Origin: Mycobacterium sp. MFM001
GTDB lineage: Bacteria > Actinomycetota > Actinomycetes > Mycobacteriales > Mycobacteriaceae
Assembly (NCBI RefSeq): GCF_003402475.1
Contig: NZ_BFAB01000002.1
Location: forward strand, 248,001-312,000
Length of the DNA stretch: 64,000 nt
Direction: 5' to 3'
Part shown: piece by piece, positions 31,847 to 40,814 of the stretch
Layout of the letters: each line of letters starts with the position of its first letter
Numbering within the stretch: position 1 is the first letter of the stretch
Made by a program: the position numbers and the translations under genes
The notes under the pieces: generated by a model
Databases searched by the model: none
What the model was told of the DNA's origin: nothing
Seen by the model: the letters and a program-made list of their open reading frames with translations, nothing else

Positions 31847-34243
31847 TCAGCCGTTCAGCAATCGCTGCCCGATGACCTGTCGTTCGGCCAGTTCGGACAG
31901 CTGTGCCTCGGTGACACCGATACCGGTGAGCACCTCGGCGTTGTGCTGGCCGAGGGTGGGAGGAACCATGCGATGCTGCCGAGAAGGACCGGGAGTTATC
32001 CGAAATGGCCAGCCGGGGTAGCGGTGGTGACCGGTGAGCGGATGAGTCATCTCCTCGTAGAACCCGCGGGCGTCGAGCTGCGGCACGTCGTACATGCGGT
32101 CGGGTGTGAGTATGCGCTCCGCGGGAATGCCACGCGCTGAGAGCACCTCGGCGACATCGTCAGCAGTGCGCGTGCGCGTCCAGTCGGACACCAGGCGATC
32201 GAACTCGTCGTGATGGGCCAGGCGCGTCTCGCCCGAACAGAAACGCGGATCATGTTGCAGTTCCGGCCGCTCCATCGCATCCGCGAGCGCCGTCCAGTCC
32301 GAATCGTCGCGCACCGAAAGCGCCACCCACTCGTCCTCGCCGCGGCACGGGTAGACGCCCTGGACGAATTCGCGGTGCCGATTGCCCTCCCGCCCGCGGA
32401 TAGCGCCGGTCATGGAGTACTCGATCACCGGCTCGGCCGTGACCGCGGCACCCACCTCGATTTGCGCGACCTCGATGAGCTGTCCCTCACCGGTGCGTTC
32501 ACGGTGACTCAGTGCGGCAAGCAACGCAACACTGGCATGCACTCCGGCGAGTGGGTCAGCCGGACCCTGCAGGTTGCACGGCGGACCGTCCGGATAGCCG
32601 GTGGCAGCGGACATGCCGGAAAGCTGCTCGATATTCAGAGCCCAGCCAACGTAATTGCGCCACGGTCCGGCCAGCCCGAAGCCGGGCATGCGCACCATGA
32701 TGATCTTGGGGTTGACCTTGACAAGGGAGTCGTAGTCGAGTCCGAACTGCTCGACCACGCGCGGTGAAAAGTTCTCCACCACGACGTCGGCTTCCGCGGC
32801 GAGGCGCACGGCCAGCTCGCGGCCCTCGACAGTGTTGAGGTCCAGGGTCACGTCGCGCTTGTTGAGGTTGGTCCCCTGCCACAAGGGTCCCCGCTCGTAC
32901 CAGTCGTCGCCTTCCCGCAGAAGCGCACCGGAATAGCGATGGCCGTCGGGCCGCTGAATCGACTCGACTTTGACGACATCTGCGCCGAAAGCGCCGAAGT
33001 AGCAGGTGAGGTAAGCGCCGGCCCAGAAGGTGCTTAGGTCAAGGATCTTCAGGCCTGCGAAGGGCAGGGCGGGGTCGGCGGCGCTCGGCACCGCATCACC
33101 GCGATTCGCCGCCCGATCGGTTGTGGGGGACGAGGCTCCCAGTCGTGCCGCCGAAACGGGTGCGAGCGCCGGTGTCTTGGACAGCCGGAACGGCGCGCCG
33201 GGACGGATGAATCTTTCGCCGCCAGCCTGCGATTCGATGAAAAATCCTCGCTCGGCATACTGCGGACAGTTCAGGATCGAAGCACCGTCGGTGACCGGTG
33301 CGGCCGGGATTCGCATGGCCTGAGCGAGCTCGACAATCTCGTCGACGCTCAACTGATCGAGCCACGGCTGTGCCTTTGCGAAGAATTCGTCGCGCTCAGG
33401 GCCACCGAGCATGATTGCGAGCTGATGTTCACCGAATTCGGGAAGCCCGACCATGGCGCATACATCGAGCCAGTGTTGACCCGTCAGGCAGTTGATGCCG
33501 ATCCAGCCGTCGGCCGCGCGGACAATGCCCAACATCGGCCCTGCCTTCGAATTTGTCGGCAGACCTTTGCTTTTCAGCCGCTGCGCCATCAGCATCGGAT
33601 ACGGCAACGCGCACAACAGGGACTCGAACGCCGAAACATCCACCTCGACCGGCCGATCAGGTACGGCTGCCTTGACCCGCAACGCCGTGAGGCCACCCAG
33701 CGCTGCGTACGCGGCGGTGGTGTACTCGGGGATGCGCGCGCCGGCCTGCACCGGGGGGCGGCCCGGCTCCCGCTCATTTACCCACCCCGACGCCGCCTGC
33801 ATGGTCAGCGGGGTCGTCTGCCGGTCGCGCAGCGGACCGTCCTGACCGAAGGCTGAGATCCGCACGACGACCAGGCGTGGATTGAGCTGGGTCAGGCTGT
33901 GCCGGTCGAGCCCCCATTCCGAACGATCAAGCACGCCGGGCCCGAGGTTCTCCACCAGCATGTCGGCGTGCGCGATCAGCTTGTGCACCCTGGCGACATC
34001 GCTCGGGCATGCCAAATCCACTGTGATGCCATGCTTTCCAGCGTTGAGATACTCGAACAGTCCGCCCGAGTCCAGGTTGGGTTTCCCGCTCCGAAATGGC
34101 CCCCAGCGTCGTAGTGGATCGCCTGGCGGCACTTCGATCTTGTGCACCTCGGCACCCAGATCAACCAAGAGCTTCGTGCAGTACGGAGCGGTGATTTCAC
34201 TGCCGAGCTCGACCACCCGCAACCCCACAAGGGCCCCCGTCAC
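31847..34243 (-). CDS. Tandem-domain family III CoA-transferase (CaiB/BaiF)
   Basis: A 798-aa fusion of two complete CaiB/BaiF-type domains, each about 390 aa. The first starts LVGLRVVELGSEITAPYCTK and the second near residue 395 (GLKILDLSTFWAGAYLTC). The family transfers CoA between acids through an aspartyl-CoA intermediate. The second domain keeps the Asp in LQGPADPLAGVHA, whereas the aligned position in the first domain appears to be Glu173 (ARIPEYTTAAY), so only one half may be active. The GTG start overlaps the ALDH stop by four bases, making ALDH then CoA-transferase an operon that turns an aldehyde into an acyl-CoA without ATP. Confidence 0.9.
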   Translation of the reverse strand: MTGALVGLRVVELGSEITAPYCTKLLVDLGAEVHKIEVPPGDPLRRWGPFRSGKPNLDSGGLFEYLNAGKHGITVDLACPSDVARVHKLIAHADMLVENLGPGVLDRSEWGLDRHSLTQLNPRLVVVRISAFGQDGPLRDRQTTPLTMQAASGWVNEREPGRPPVQAGARIPEYTTAAYAALGGLTALRVKAAVPDRPVEVDVSAFESLLCALPYPMLMAQRLKSKGLPTNSKAGPMLGIVRAADGWIGINCLTGQHWLDVCAMVGLPEFGEHQLAIMLGGPERDEFFAKAQPWLDQLSVDEIVELAQAMRIPAAPVTDGASILNCPQYAERGFFIESQAGGERFIRPGAPFRLSKTPALAPVSAARLGASSPTTDRAANRGDAVPSAADPALPFAGLKILDLSTFWAGAYLTCYFGAFGADVVKVESIQRPDGHRYSGALLREGDDWYERGPLWQGTNLNKRDVTLDLNTVEGRELAVRLAAEADVVVENFSPRVVEQFGLDYDSLVKVNPKIIMVRMPGFGLAGPWRNYVGWALNIEQLSGMSAATGYPDGPPCNLQGPADPLAGVHASVALLAALSHRERTGEGQLIEVAQIEVGAAVTAEPVIEYSMTGAIRGREGNRHREFVQGVYPCRGEDEWVALSVRDDSDWTALADAMERPELQHDPRFCSGETRLAHHDEFDRLVSDWTRTRTADDVAEVLSARGIPAERILTPDRMYDVPQLDARGFYEEMTHPLTGHHRYPGWPFRITPGPSRQHRMVPPTLGQHNAEVLTGIGVTEAQLSELAERQVIGQRLLNG

Positions 34244-35700
34244 GCCGGGATGCCAATCGCCTTGGGCTCCATGTACGCCCGCAGACCTAACATGCCGCCT
34301 TCACGTCCGATTCCGCTCTGTTTGAATCCTCCAAACGGCGCATCTCCGGGCAGCGAGCCGTTGACGGATACCTGGCCGGTGCGGATGCGGCGCGCGACTT
34401 CGGTCCCCCGGTCGACGTCGTTGCACCAGACCGCGCCTCCCAGGCCATAAGGCGAGTTGTTGGCGATCGCGACGGCTTCATGTTCGTCGTGATAACGCAA
34501 GACCGTCAGCACTGGTCCGAACACCTCTTCCTGGGCGATGTGCGCGTCGGCAGCGACGTTCGTCAGGATCGTCGGCCCGAAAAAGAACCCGGTGGGTAGG
34601 TCCGGTGGACGCCGACCGCCGGTCACCACGGTGGCGCCGTCTTGCGCCGCCCGCGAGACCATGGCTTCGACGCGTTCGAGATGCGGTTCACTGATCAGCG
34701 GCCCCATCTGCACGGCCGGATCGATTGTGTTGCCCACCACCACTTTGCGGGCCTGTTCGGCAAGGCGATCGACGACCTCGTCGTGAAGCGCGTCGGGCAC
34801 TACCAGGCGGCTATTGAGGATGCATGCCTGTCCGGCATGCATCGTGCAGCCCTCGAACAGCAGCCGGTCGAGCAGTTCGTCGGTCACCGTGACGTCGTCG
34901 AGCAGAAGGGCGGCCGACTTGCCACCGCACTCGAGCAGGACCCGCTTCATCGTCGACGCCGCGCCGGCCATCACTTCACGGCCAACAGCCGAGCTTCCGG
35001 TGAAGCTCACCATGTCCACCCGCGGATCTGTGGTCAGCAACTTGCTGGCTTCCACGCCGGCCGGAGTCACCACATTGACGACGCCCGGCGGAATGTCGGT
35101 GTGCTCGTCGATCAGTCGGGCCATCGCCAGCCCGGCCAGCGGCGCCAGGGGTGAGGGCTTGAGTACGACGGTGTTGCCCGCCGCGAGTGCACTGCCGAGC
35201 TTCATAGCGTTGAGCGTGTGCGGGAAGTTCCACGGGGTGAGAACCGACACCACACCTAACGGCTCGTAGCGCAGCACCGTGGTTCCGGTCGCTCCCCAGG
35301 CGTCAATCGTTGTCTCCGCCGGCTCCGCGGCAAGCTCGGCCGCGCGGCCGACCATCACCGCAGGGCCTTCGACATGGAACATGCGCTCGGTTGCCGAACA
35401 CCCCCATTCCAGCTGGGCAAGCGCATAGAACTCTTCGACGTGTTCGAGCAACGCCGTGCTGAGCTGTGTCAGGCACCTGGCTCGCTCTTCGGGATTCGCC
35501 GTGGCCCAAGGACCTTCGTCGAACGCACGACGCGCCGCGGCGATCGCGCTACTGACTTGCTCAACGCTGGCATCTGGCGCCGTGGCCAGCACATCGGTGG
35601 TCGCCGGGTTGATGTCGTCGTACCGCCCGCTGTCCGGCTCCATCCACTGGCCATCGATGTAGTGACCATAGTTGTCGAGCAATGCCTCTGGCTGCGTCAT
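34240..35700 (-). CDS. NAD(P)-dependent aldehyde dehydrogenase
   Basis: A 486-aa ALDH. The general base is in LLECGGKSAALL, the nucleophile in MHAGQACILNSR, and PWNFPHTLNAMK and the C-terminal APFGGFKQSGIG are intact. ATG at 35700; no strong Shine-Dalgarno. First gene of the two-gene operon with the tandem CoA-transferase, and divergent from the P450 operon at 35896. The paralogue at 15523 has a Gly-Cys-Ala site in the same place. Confidence 0.93.
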   Translation of the reverse strand: MTQPEALLDNYGHYIDGQWMEPDSGRYDDINPATTDVLATAPDASVEQVSSAIAAARRAFDEGPWATANPEERARCLTQLSTALLEHVEEFYALAQLEWGCSATERMFHVEGPAVMVGRAAELAAEPAETTIDAWGATGTTVLRYEPLGVVSVLTPWNFPHTLNAMKLGSALAAGNTVVLKPSPLAPLAGLAMARLIDEHTDIPPGVVNVVTPAGVEASKLLTTDPRVDMVSFTGSSAVGREVMAGAASTMKRVLLECGGKSAALLLDDVTVTDELLDRLLFEGCTMHAGQACILNSRLVVPDALHDEVVDRLAEQARKVVVGNTIDPAVQMGPLISEPHLERVEAMVSRAAQDGATVVTGGRRPPDLPTGFFFGPTILTNVAADAHIAQEEVFGPVLTVLRYHDEHEAVAIANNSPYGLGGAVWCNDVDRGTEVARRIRTGQVSVNGSLPGDAPFGGFKQSGIGREGGMLGLRAYMEPKAIGIPA

Positions 35701-35895
35701 CCGATCTCCACTTCAAAGATCCTCCCAGCCGATCCGACACAATGTGTACACCTGTCGTACTGCGGGCGTCAAATGGCGATGATCTGGGGACACAGCTGCC
35801 CGTTGACACCGGTGATTTCATAAGATAGACACTGAAGCGATCCGACAGATTTACCAGAAATGCTCGATCGCGTTTAGTGAAAAGGTGGGTTTGCA
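35701..35895. promoter_or_regulatory. Divergent promoter region, ALDH versus P450 operon
   Basis: This 195-bp gap has no supportable gene. TAAGAT at 35821-35826 is a likely -10 for the P450 operon. GTGTACAC (35744-35751) is a perfect 8-bp palindrome that could be an operator for a different regulator. None of the 16-bp or 19-bp elements seen elsewhere in the window is present, so this operon may be controlled separately. Confidence 0.4.
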
Positions 35896-37086
35896 TTGCT
35901 TACGGCCGTTCCACTGCATTCGCCGGATTTCTACGCCGGCGACCCCTACCCCGCCTACCGAGAGCTTCGGGCCACGTCGCCGGTGTGCTGGAACGACGTC
36001 ACCAATTTCTGGGCGTTGCTGAAGTACGAGGACATCCGCTACGTGTCGAGCACACCAGGGAAGTTCTCGTCCACCCAAGGGATCACCATCCCTGATCCGA
36101 GTCAGCCCGAACCTGTCCAAGAGGGCAATCTGATCTTCACCGACCCGCCGCGGCACCGGCAGCTGCGCAAACTGATCAATTCCGGGTTCACCCGCCGTCA
36201 GGTGGCGCTGCTGGAACCCAAGGTGCGCGAAATCGTGAAGGGCATCGTAGAGAGCACTGACCCGTCGACGCCGCACGACTTCGCCGAGGAGATCGCCGCT
36301 CCCCTGCCGACCCGGATGATCGCCGAACTACTGGGCGCCCCACCAGAGGACTGGGAGCAGTTCCGGCGGTGGTCGGACGCAGCCGTGGGCACCGCCGATC
36401 CCGGCATCGAGCTCGACAGTGTCACCGCGCTGGCCGAACTGTACGAATACTTCCAGCGCCTTATCGCGGTCCGCCGCTCGGGTGAGGTGTCCGACACCGA
36501 GGATCTGCTGGCCATCCTTGCCGCTGCCGAGGTCGACGGCGAACGGCTCAGCGACGAAGACTTGTTGAACTTTTCGTTCCTGTTACTGGTAGCCGGCAAC
36601 GAAACCACCCGCAATCTCATCGCGCTGGGCACGCTGGCGCTCATCGACCACCCCGAACAATTCGCCAAACTGCGTGCAGAACCGCGTCTCATCCCGATCG
36701 CCGTCGAAGAGATGCTGCGCTACACCAGCCCGGTGACACACATGGCCCGGACCGCCATGACCGACGTCGAGATTCGCGGCCAGCTCATCAAACAAGGCGA
36801 CAAAGTCGTGATGTTGTACGGATCGGCCAACCGCGACGAAGACGTGTTCGGGCCCACCGCAGAGGAGTTCGACATCACGCGGAACCCCAATCCGCACATC
36901 GCATTCGGATGCGGCGAACATGCCTGCCTCGGTGCGCAGCTCGCACGGCTGGAGGCGCGGGTCATGTTCGAAGTCCTCCTCGGCGCCTACCCGACCATCG
37001 AGCTGAGCGGTGACGTGACCCGGCTGCGCGCCACGATGGTTCCCGGCGTCAAGCGGATGCCGGTACGACTGGGAGTAGCCAACTAG
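35896..37086 (+). CDS. Cytochrome P450 (CYP125/CYP142-like context)
   Basis: A 396-aa P450 starting at TTG 35896 with AAAGGTGGG upstream. I-helix VAGNETTRNL, ExxR in EEMLRYTSP, and haem loop FGCGEHACLG are intact. It is the first of seven tightly packed genes whose order (P450, FadE, MaoC, DUF35, FadE, MaoC, thiolase) mirrors the steroid side-chain igr operon, where CYP125 oxidises the terminal methyl group. Overall phrasing (NLIFTDPPRHRQLRKLINSGF) also resembles CYP142-type enzymes. The role as a terminal-methyl hydroxylase is inferred from context only. Confidence 0.9.
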   Translation: MLTAVPLHSPDFYAGDPYPAYRELRATSPVCWNDVTNFWALLKYEDIRYVSSTPGKFSSTQGITIPDPSQPEPVQEGNLIFTDPPRHRQLRKLINSGFTRRQVALLEPKVREIVKGIVESTDPSTPHDFAEEIAAPLPTRMIAELLGAPPEDWEQFRRWSDAAVGTADPGIELDSVTALAELYEYFQRLIAVRRSGEVSDTEDLLAILAAAEVDGERLSDEDLLNFSFLLLVAGNETTRNLIALGTLALIDHPEQFAKLRAEPRLIPIAVEEMLRYTSPVTHMARTAMTDVEIRGQLIKQGDKVVMLYGSANRDEDVFGPTAEEFDITRNPNPHIAFGCGEHACLGAQLARLEARVMFEVLLGAYPTIELSGDVTRLRATMVPGVKRMPVRLGVAN

Positions 37087-38270
37087 TGGATTTCGACTAC
37101 ACCCCCGAGCAGGAGGCGTTGCGCAAAGAGTTCCGTCAACGGCTCGAGGCCGTGATGACACCCGAACGGCGCGCAGCGATCTCGGGACAGATGGAAGGCG
37201 GCAAAGCGGTTGCCGAGTGCCGGCGCGCGCTCGGCGAAGCCGGGCTACTCGGTGTGGCCTGGCCCGTCGAGTACGGCGGCAGGGGCCTGGGTGCGCTGGA
37301 GCAATACATCTTCGCCGAGGAAGCCAGGAGAGTAGACGCTCCGCTGCCGATGATCACCCTCAACACCGTCGGTCCGACCCTGATGCAGTTCGGCACCGAA
37401 GACCAGAAGAACCAATTCCTGCCCGCAATCCTCAAGGGCACCGTCGAATTCGCCATCGGCTACTCGGAACCCGGCGCCGGCAGCGACCTCGCCTCCCTGC
37501 GCACCACCGCGGTGCGCGACGGCGACGAGTACGTCATCAACGGCGCCAAGCTGTTCACCAGCGGCGCTGAGTTCGCGGACTACATCTGGCTGGCGGCACG
37601 CACCGACCCAAACGCCAAGAAACACAAGGGCATAACACTGTTCATCGTCCCCACGGACTCCCCGGGCTTCTCGTGGAAGCCATTGCACACAATGCCCGGT
37701 GTCTCGACCTATTACACCTTTTACGACGACGTCCGCGTGCCCGCCAGCGCCGTCGTCTTGGGCGAGAACCAAGGCTGGAAGCTGATCACCAACCAGCTCA
37801 ACCTGGAGCGGGCCGCCTTGGGCAACCTCGGTGCGCTGGAACCGCTGTTCGCGCAGACGATGAAGTGGGCCAAGACCACACCGCAAGACGACGGATTCGT
37901 CATCGACCAGCCCTGGGTTCAGCAGTCACTGGCCCGGGTCGAGGCACAGGTCGCCGCATACAAGCTACTCAACCTACGGGTGAACGCGACCATGAGCAGT
38001 GGCGCTCTCGGCATGGGCGAAGCCTCCGCAGCCAAGGTCTTCGGCACCGAACTGACCCAGCAGGTGGCCCGGGAACTACTCGAGGTGCTCGGAGCGGACG
38101 GCACCCGCGCCGGACACGACGCACCGCTGCGCGGCAACCTCGAGCATGCGTACCGACTGGCGGTGATCAACACCTTCGGCGGCGGCGCCAACGAACTCCA
38201 GCGAGACATCATCGCCATGGCGGGCCTCGGCCTCCCGAGGGCACCTCGCGACCTACGAGCCAACACATAA
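37086..38270 (+). CDS. Acyl-CoA dehydrogenase (FadE), ChsE-like large subunit
   Basis: A 394-aa acyl-CoA dehydrogenase starting at GTG 37086, one base overlapping the P450 stop. Motifs: YSEPGAGSDLASLRT, FTSGAEFADYIWLA and the C-terminal FGGGANELQRDIIAMAGLGLPR. This is the class that pairs with HGGIG-type subunits; the partner is the gene at 39253. In the known igr system the FadE28-FadE29 (ChsE1-ChsE2) heterotetramer dehydrogenates a three-carbon side-chain CoA ester, and the same role is likely here. Confidence 0.91.
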   Translation: MDFDYTPEQEALRKEFRQRLEAVMTPERRAAISGQMEGGKAVAECRRALGEAGLLGVAWPVEYGGRGLGALEQYIFAEEARRVDAPLPMITLNTVGPTLMQFGTEDQKNQFLPAILKGTVEFAIGYSEPGAGSDLASLRTTAVRDGDEYVINGAKLFTSGAEFADYIWLAARTDPNAKKHKGITLFIVPTDSPGFSWKPLHTMPGVSTYYTFYDDVRVPASAVVLGENQGWKLITNQLNLERAALGNLGALEPLFAQTMKWAKTTPQDDGFVIDQPWVQQSLARVEAQVAAYKLLNLRVNATMSSGALGMGEASAAKVFGTELTQQVARELLEVLGADGTRAGHDAPLRGNLEHAYRLAVINTFGGGANELQRDIIAMAGLGLPRAPRDLRANT

Positions 38271-38286
38271 CGCGGAAAGGTTTCAC

Positions 38287-38835
38287 GTGCCCGACGACGC
38301 GAAAGACGCATTACGCCAACGTCTCGACGACCTCATCGGCAAGCCGGTTGGCTCCGGCCAGCCCATGAAGGCTCCGGATCCGGTCAACCCGGCCATGATC
38401 CGGCATTGGGCGTATGCACTCAACGACATGAACCCCGCCTACCTCGACCCGGAATGGGCAGCGCAGTCGCGCTACGGCGGAATCGTTTCACCGCCGGTGA
38501 TGCTGCAAAGCTGGACCATGGCGCCGCCGAAGCTCGAGGGAATTCACGAACGCGGCGGTGTACCCGTTGAAATCAAGCAAAACCCGCTGCAGTTCCTCGC
38601 GGACGCCGGCTACACCGGGACGGTCGCGACCAATTCGGAGTTCGAGATCGAGCGCTACCCCCGGGTCGGCGACGAGATCACCGCCGAGACCGTGTTCGAG
38701 ACGATCTCCGACGAGAAGAAGACGGCCATGGGCTACGGGTTCTTCGTCACGTGGATCACTACTTACCGCGATCAACGCGGCGACGTCATCGGACGCCAAC
38801 GATTCCGCACCCTGCGATTCAAGACGGGGAACTGA
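38287..38835 (+). CDS. MaoC-like hydratase subunit (ChsH2 N-terminal domain-like)
   Basis: A 182-aa hot-dog fold protein. At the site where active R-hydratases have D-x4-H it reads DMNPAY (Asp47, Tyr52), so the catalytic His is missing, while the Gly-rich RYGGIVSPPVML loop is kept. This matches the non-catalytic MaoC domain of ChsH2, which supports its active partner ChsH1. In M. tuberculosis ChsH2 this domain is fused to a DUF35 domain; here the stop overlaps the start of a separate DUF35 gene by one base (TGATG). Confidence 0.87.
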   Translation: MPDDAKDALRQRLDDLIGKPVGSGQPMKAPDPVNPAMIRHWAYALNDMNPAYLDPEWAAQSRYGGIVSPPVMLQSWTMAPPKLEGIHERGGVPVEIKQNPLQFLADAGYTGTVATNSEFEIERYPRVGDEITAETVFETISDEKKTAMGYGFFVTWITTYRDQRGDVIGRQRFRTLRFKTGN

Positions 38836-39236
38836 TGCCGAATCGACTGGCACCGACGATCACTCGGGACACCGAATTCTTCTACGACGGGTTGCGCGCG
38901 CACAAGCTGCTCATCCAGCGCTGCAGCGAGTGCAAGACATTGCGTATGCCACCGCGACCTATGTGTGGCAATTGCCAGTCACTGAACTGGGAGGCCGTCG
39001 AATCATCCGGCCGCGGCGCGGTTTACAGCTATGTGATGCCGCAATATCCCCCACTGCCGTTCTTCGACTACCCCTACATCGTCGTGCTCGTGGAACTCGA
39101 CGAAGGCGTACGGATCGTATCGAACCTGCGCGACATCGATCCAAGCGACGTCAAGGTCGGGATGCCCGTCGAAGTGTTCTACGAATCGTTCAACGACGAC
39201 GAGTTGGTCCTGCACCAGTTCCGGCCCGCCTCCTGA
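38835..39236 (+). CDS. DUF35 OB-fold protein with zinc ribbon (ChsH2 C-terminal domain-like)
   Basis: A 133-aa protein. The rubredoxin-like zinc ribbon uses Cys30, Cys33, Cys44 and Cys47 (CSEC and CGNC) and is followed by an OB-fold (GAVYSYVMPQYPPLPFFDYPYIVVLVELDEG). DUF35 proteins associate with thiolase-like enzymes; in the steroid pathway the DUF35 domain of ChsH2 binds Ltp2 and makes the active retro-aldolase. The Ltp2-like gene at 40811 is the expected partner. Start ATG overlaps the preceding stop. Confidence 0.9.
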   Translation: MPNRLAPTITRDTEFFYDGLRAHKLLIQRCSECKTLRMPPRPMCGNCQSLNWEAVESSGRGAVYSYVMPQYPPLPFFDYPYIVVLVELDEGVRIVSNLRDIDPSDVKVGMPVEVFYESFNDDELVLHQFRPAS

Positions 39237-39252
39237 TCGAGGAAATCCTCTG

Positions 39253-40365
39253 ATGGACTTTTCATTCAGCGAAGAACAAGAGACCGTACGCAAAGTCGCC
39301 CGCCAGTTGTTCGAGGCTCGCGCGACCCCCGAGTGTCTCACCGAGTTGGAGACCGGCGAAACACGCTACGACCCTGCGCTGTGGCGCGAGCTGGCGAGCT
39401 CCGATCTGCTCGGAATCGCGTTGCCTGAGGCGGTCGGTGGAAGCGGCGGCAGCTTTCTGGAGCTGGGAGTGCTGCTCGCGGAGGTCGGCTGGAGTGTCGC
39501 TCCCGTTCCGGTGTACGCCACGCTGCTGCTTGGTGCTGACACGGTTGCGCGCCACGGTAATTCGACTATTCGAGAAAAGTATCTGCCCGGCGTGGTGGAC
39601 GGCAGCCGGCTCCTGACAGCGGCACTCGCGGAGGCTGGGCGTTCGGACCCGTTGACTCCGGGCACCAGGGCACGCCGCGACGGCGCCAGCTGGCGGCTGG
39701 AGGGCACCAAAGAGCTGGTCCCGGCCGCGCAACTGGCCGACGCGATTGTCGTGGCCGCAAGCACCGACGACGGTCCAGCGCTGTTCCTGCTCGACAAGGG
39801 CACCGACGGGGTCGACGTAGTGCCGGCCCGCACCACTGACGGTGAGCCGTTTGCCGACGTCGTCCTGCACGGGGCGCTGGTACCTGAGGCGAACCGCCTC
39901 GCTGAAGGTGTTGATCCCGTCGGGTCGCTGTATGTCCGCGCGCTTGTCGGCTTGTCCGCCATGCAGATTGGGGTCGCCGAACGGGCGTTGCGAATCGCGG
40001 CCACCTACACAAGCCAACGTGAGCAATTCGGCAGGCCAATCGGGTCGTTTCAGGCCGTACAGCAGCGGATGGCCGACGCGTTCATCGACGTCGAAGCGAT
40101 CCGCTGGACCACGTGGCATGCCGCGTGGCTCGTCGCTCGGGGCCGGCCAGCTGCGCGTGAGGCGGCCATCGCCAAGTTTTGGGCCGCCGAGGCCGGAGCG
40201 CGGGTCACCGCTACCGCCCAGCAGGTCCACGGCGGCATCGGCATCGACGTGACTTATCCGCTGTGGCGGTACTTCTTGTGGGCCAAGCAGATCGAACTCG
40301 GCCTCGGATCCGCTTCCCAGCAGCTCGCGCGCCTCGGCAGCACATACCCGGAAGGAAACCCATGA
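39253..40365 (+). CDS. Acyl-CoA dehydrogenase (FadE), ChsE-like small subunit
   Basis: A 370-aa acyl-CoA dehydrogenase beginning MDFSFSEEQETVRKVARQLF. The C-terminal QQVHGGIGIDVTYPLWRYFLWAK marks the partner-subunit class. It probably forms a heterotetramer with the 37086 product. GAGGAAAT lies upstream of the ATG, and its stop overlaps the next MaoC gene (ATGA). Confidence 0.91.
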   Translation: MDFSFSEEQETVRKVARQLFEARATPECLTELETGETRYDPALWRELASSDLLGIALPEAVGGSGGSFLELGVLLAEVGWSVAPVPVYATLLLGADTVARHGNSTIREKYLPGVVDGSRLLTAALAEAGRSDPLTPGTRARRDGASWRLEGTKELVPAAQLADAIVVAASTDDGPALFLLDKGTDGVDVVPARTTDGEPFADVVLHGALVPEANRLAEGVDPVGSLYVRALVGLSAMQIGVAERALRIAATYTSQREQFGRPIGSFQAVQQRMADAFIDVEAIRWTTWHAAWLVARGRPAAREAAIAKFWAAEAGARVTATAQQVHGGIGIDVTYPLWRYFLWAKQIELGLGSASQQLARLGSTYPEGNP

Positions 40366-40814
40366 CCTCAACCATCGGCCGCACCGACACGCTGGCCTGG
40401 AACACCGTCAACGTCGGCGACGAAGTCGCCCCGATGGACGTTCCCGTGACCACCACGCTGATCGTTGCCGGAGCCATCGCCTCCCGCGACTACATGCCCG
40501 TACACCACGACCGTGACTTCGCCAATTCGCAAGGGTCCAAAGACATCTTCCTGAACATCCTCACCACCAACGGTCTGTGCGTGAAGTTTCTGAACGACTG
40601 GGCCGGGCCCGAAGCGATGATCAAGAAGCTGTCGATCCGGCTGGGTGTGCCCGCCTACCCCAACGACCCGCTGCACTTCACCGGCAACGTCACCGCCAAG
40701 TCGATTGGCAAGCGCGAGGGACTCGTCGAGGTGACGTTCAAAGGCGTCAACAGCCTCGGTGAGCATGTCTCCGGCGCCGCGGAACTGAGCCTGCTCAACG
40801 GAATTGGCGCATGA
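40362..40814 (+). CDS. MaoC-like enoyl-CoA hydratase (ChsH1-like catalytic subunit)
   Basis: A 150-aa hot-dog fold protein with the catalytic pair intact: Asp43-x4-His48 in SRDYMPVHHDRDFA. It lacks the long N-terminal extension of the 38287 protein. In the known ChsH1-ChsH2 complex the small subunit supplies the active site, and the same division of labour is predicted here with the 38287 product. AAGGAAAC lies upstream; both ends overlap neighbours by four bases, showing strong translational coupling. Confidence 0.9.
   Translation: MTSTIGRTDTLAWNTVNVGDEVAPMDVPVTTTLIVAGAIASRDYMPVHHDRDFANSQGSKDIFLNILTTNGLCVKFLNDWAGPEAMIKKLSIRLGVPAYPNDPLHFTGNVTAKSIGKREGLVEVTFKGVNSLGEHVSGAAELSLLNGIGA

Noticed and set aside
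35744..35751. GTGTACAC palindrome as an operator of the igr-like operon
   Set aside because: Perfect but only 8 bp with no second copy found at related promoters; kept only as a note in the intergenic entry.
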